Shown here piece after piece: positions 13,770 to 14,608 of a stretch of 14,608 nucleotides of DNA; the stretch's first letter is position 1, and every line of letters begins with the position of its first letter. Made by a program: the position numbers and the translations under genes. The stretch covers positions 1-14,608 of the forward strand of contig CAMOEE010000044.1 in assembly GCA_946611835.1 (NCBI GenBank). The letters are read 5' to 3'. The notes beneath the pieces were generated by a model. That model was not told the origin of the DNA and searched no databases. It saw only the letters and a list, made by a program, of their open reading frames with translations. This DNA comes from an uncultured Treponema sp. Its GTDB lineage: Bacteria > Spirochaetota > Spirochaetia > Treponematales > Treponemataceae.

Positions 13770-14608
13770 ATGAAATTTTTTATTGACCAGCACGGATGTG
13801 CAAAGAATCAGGTTGACGGCGAGCTTATCATCAATCTTCTCAAAAAAAAAGACTGGGAGCAGACTTTTGAAGCCTCTGAGGCTGATTTAATCGTTGTTAA
13901 TTCTTGCGGATTCATTGAGTCTGCAAAGACCGAGAGCATTAACGCAGTGATGAGCGCCCGGCAGATGTATCCCAAGGCAAAAATTCTGCTCGCCGGCTGT
14001 CTTGCTGAGCGCTATGCCAATGATTTAAAAGACGATTTGACCGAGGCTGACGGTTTCTTTGGTAACGGAGACTTAAATCAAATTTACAAAGTGCTTGAGC
14101 CGCTTATGAAAAACGAGAGGCCTGTCCTTGTGCCTGAGCAGAAGGGCGTTTGCTGTGGCGACAGGAACCTTCTTCTTTCATTTAAGGGCACTGCTTTCGT
14201 AAAAATCACTGAGGGCTGCAATAACCGCTGCTCTTTCTGTGCAATTCCGATTATCCGTGGTGATTTGCGCAGTCGAAAGGCCGATGAAATCGTTTCTGAA
14301 ATAAAGGAGCTGGTTTCAAAAGGCGTGTACGAAATCAATCTGATTGGTCAGGATCTTGCGGCCTACGGCACAGGAGCGACAGACGATTGTTTTGGCGACG
14401 GAAGAACATTCCTGCCAAACGGAACTCCGGGAAGCGAAGTTTTGACGCAGATGGACGCAGATGGACGCAGATTAAATGATGGTGAAAATAATGCCCGTGT
14501 AAATCCAGCTGAGTCTTCATCTAAATCTGAATCCGGTCTTGCCCGTCTTATCAAGATGATTTCCCGGATTGAGGGAACTTTTGCAGTCCGTCTTTTGTAT
14601 ATTCATCC
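13770..14608 (+). CDS. rimO: Ribosomal protein S12 methylthiotransferase RimO, 5' part
   Basis: The frame is open from the ATG at 13770 to the window end (279 codons), so the C-terminal TRAM domain is outside. RimO is a radical-SAM enzyme that adds a methylthio group to the conserved Asp of ribosomal protein S12. The N-terminal UPF0004 domain has the three Cys of the auxiliary iron-sulphur cluster: C10 in GCAKNQVD, C46 in NSCGFIESAK and C77 in GCLAERY. GCAKNQVDGE points to RimO and not MiaB (GCQMN). The radical-SAM cluster motif is C150, C154, C157 (GCNNRCSFC), followed by RGDLRSR and LIGQDLAAYG. Instead of continuing directly into the next helix, the protein has about 54 extra residues (203-256) before LARLIKMISRIEGTFAVRLLYIHP. 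No clear Shine-Dalgarno sequence is present. Confidence 0.9.
   Translation, partial: MKFFIDQHGCAKNQVDGELIINLLKKKDWEQTFEASEADLIVVNSCGFIESAKTESINAVMSARQMYPKAKILLAGCLAERYANDLKDDLTEADGFFGNGDLNQIYKVLEPLMKNERPVLVPEQKGVCCGDRNLLLSFKGTAFVKITEGCNNRCSFCAIPIIRGDLRSRKADEIVSEIKELVSKGVYEINLIGQDLAAYGTGATDDCFGDGRTFLPNGTPGSEVLTQMDADGRRLNDGENNARVNPAESSSKSESGLARLIKMISRIEGTFAVRLLYIH
14376..14537 (+). repeat. In-frame insertion in rimO carrying a 10-bp tandem repeat
   Basis: By comparison with remembered RimO sequences (E. coli, Thermotoga), 162 bp between GCC-TAC-GGC and the codons for LARLI are extra; the boundaries are approximate. Within it GACGCAGATG occurs at 14444-14453 and 14454-14463, then GACGCAGATT at 14464-14473. 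GTGTAAATCC follows near 14500. From memory, 'ACGCAGATGGACGCAGAT' and 'GTGTAAATCC' are hallmarks of a dispersed repeat seen in many bacterial genomes. The insert has no stop in the rimO frame and preserves it. Confidence 0.6.

Noticed and set aside
14335..14554. Two minus-strand frames over the rimO insertion
   Set aside because: They are readings of the dispersed repeat; the plus-strand rimO frame stays open through the insert and resumes conserved RimO sequence after it.

Overview
The window looks like a chromosomal segment of a spirochaete of the genus Treponema or a close relative. The pointers are a LolA-like carrier and a RodZ-like HTH membrane protein behind ftsH, a PorV/FadL-like (UPF0164-type) outer-membrane barrel, a large OmpA-family protein with FlgD-type Ig repeats, a 510-residue cytoplasmic protein that resembles a Spirochaetales-only hypothetical family, and a fliS-flgN pair with a good sigma-28 promoter match. 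The genus is an inference from protein content; no rRNA or tRNA gene is present.

Layout. (1) 1-1688, plus strand: the 3' end of a very acidic, Glu/Asp-rich protein, followed 8 bp later by a small A24 (prepilin-type) peptidase. (2) 1694-3226, minus strand: the 510-residue cytoplasmic protein, convergent with the peptidase, with a promoter that appears to start transcription at its ATG. (3) 3410-8564, plus strand: an outer-membrane barrel gene, a 1053-residue Ig-repeat/OmpA gene directly behind it, then, after a perfect 8-bp inverted repeat, a TIGR02757/DUF2400 family gene. (4) 8531-8680: a GC-rich palindromic element between convergent genes, with the same hairpin stem at both ends (REPIN/MITE-like). 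(5) 8684-9634, minus strand: fliS then a FlgN-like gene, driven by the sigma-28 site at 9670-9696. (6) 9745 to the end, plus strand: ftsH, lolA-like, rodZ-like, then rimO (cut by the window end). The first three are tightly coupled (ATGA overlap, 7-bp gap). A heptamer array separates rodZ-like from rimO.

How the genes fit together. Most of the window concerns the cell envelope: a barrel plus a long peptidoglycan-binding spacer protein, membrane quality control (FtsH), lipoprotein sorting (LolA-like), cell shape (RodZ-like) and flagellar export chaperones. The most unusual points are: a roughly 54-codon in-frame insertion in the radical-SAM domain of RimO that contains a 10-bp tandem repeat typical of dispersed DNA elements; an Asp-to-Asn change at the canonical peptidoglycan-binding position of the OmpA domain, which is suggestive because treponemes use ornithine instead of diaminopimelate; the barrel/Ig-OmpA pair as a possible periplasm-spanning assembly; and two genes with no Shine-Dalgarno sequence whose -10 boxes lie directly before the ATG. 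I see no CRISPR array, tRNA, rRNA, insertion sequence or phage gene.
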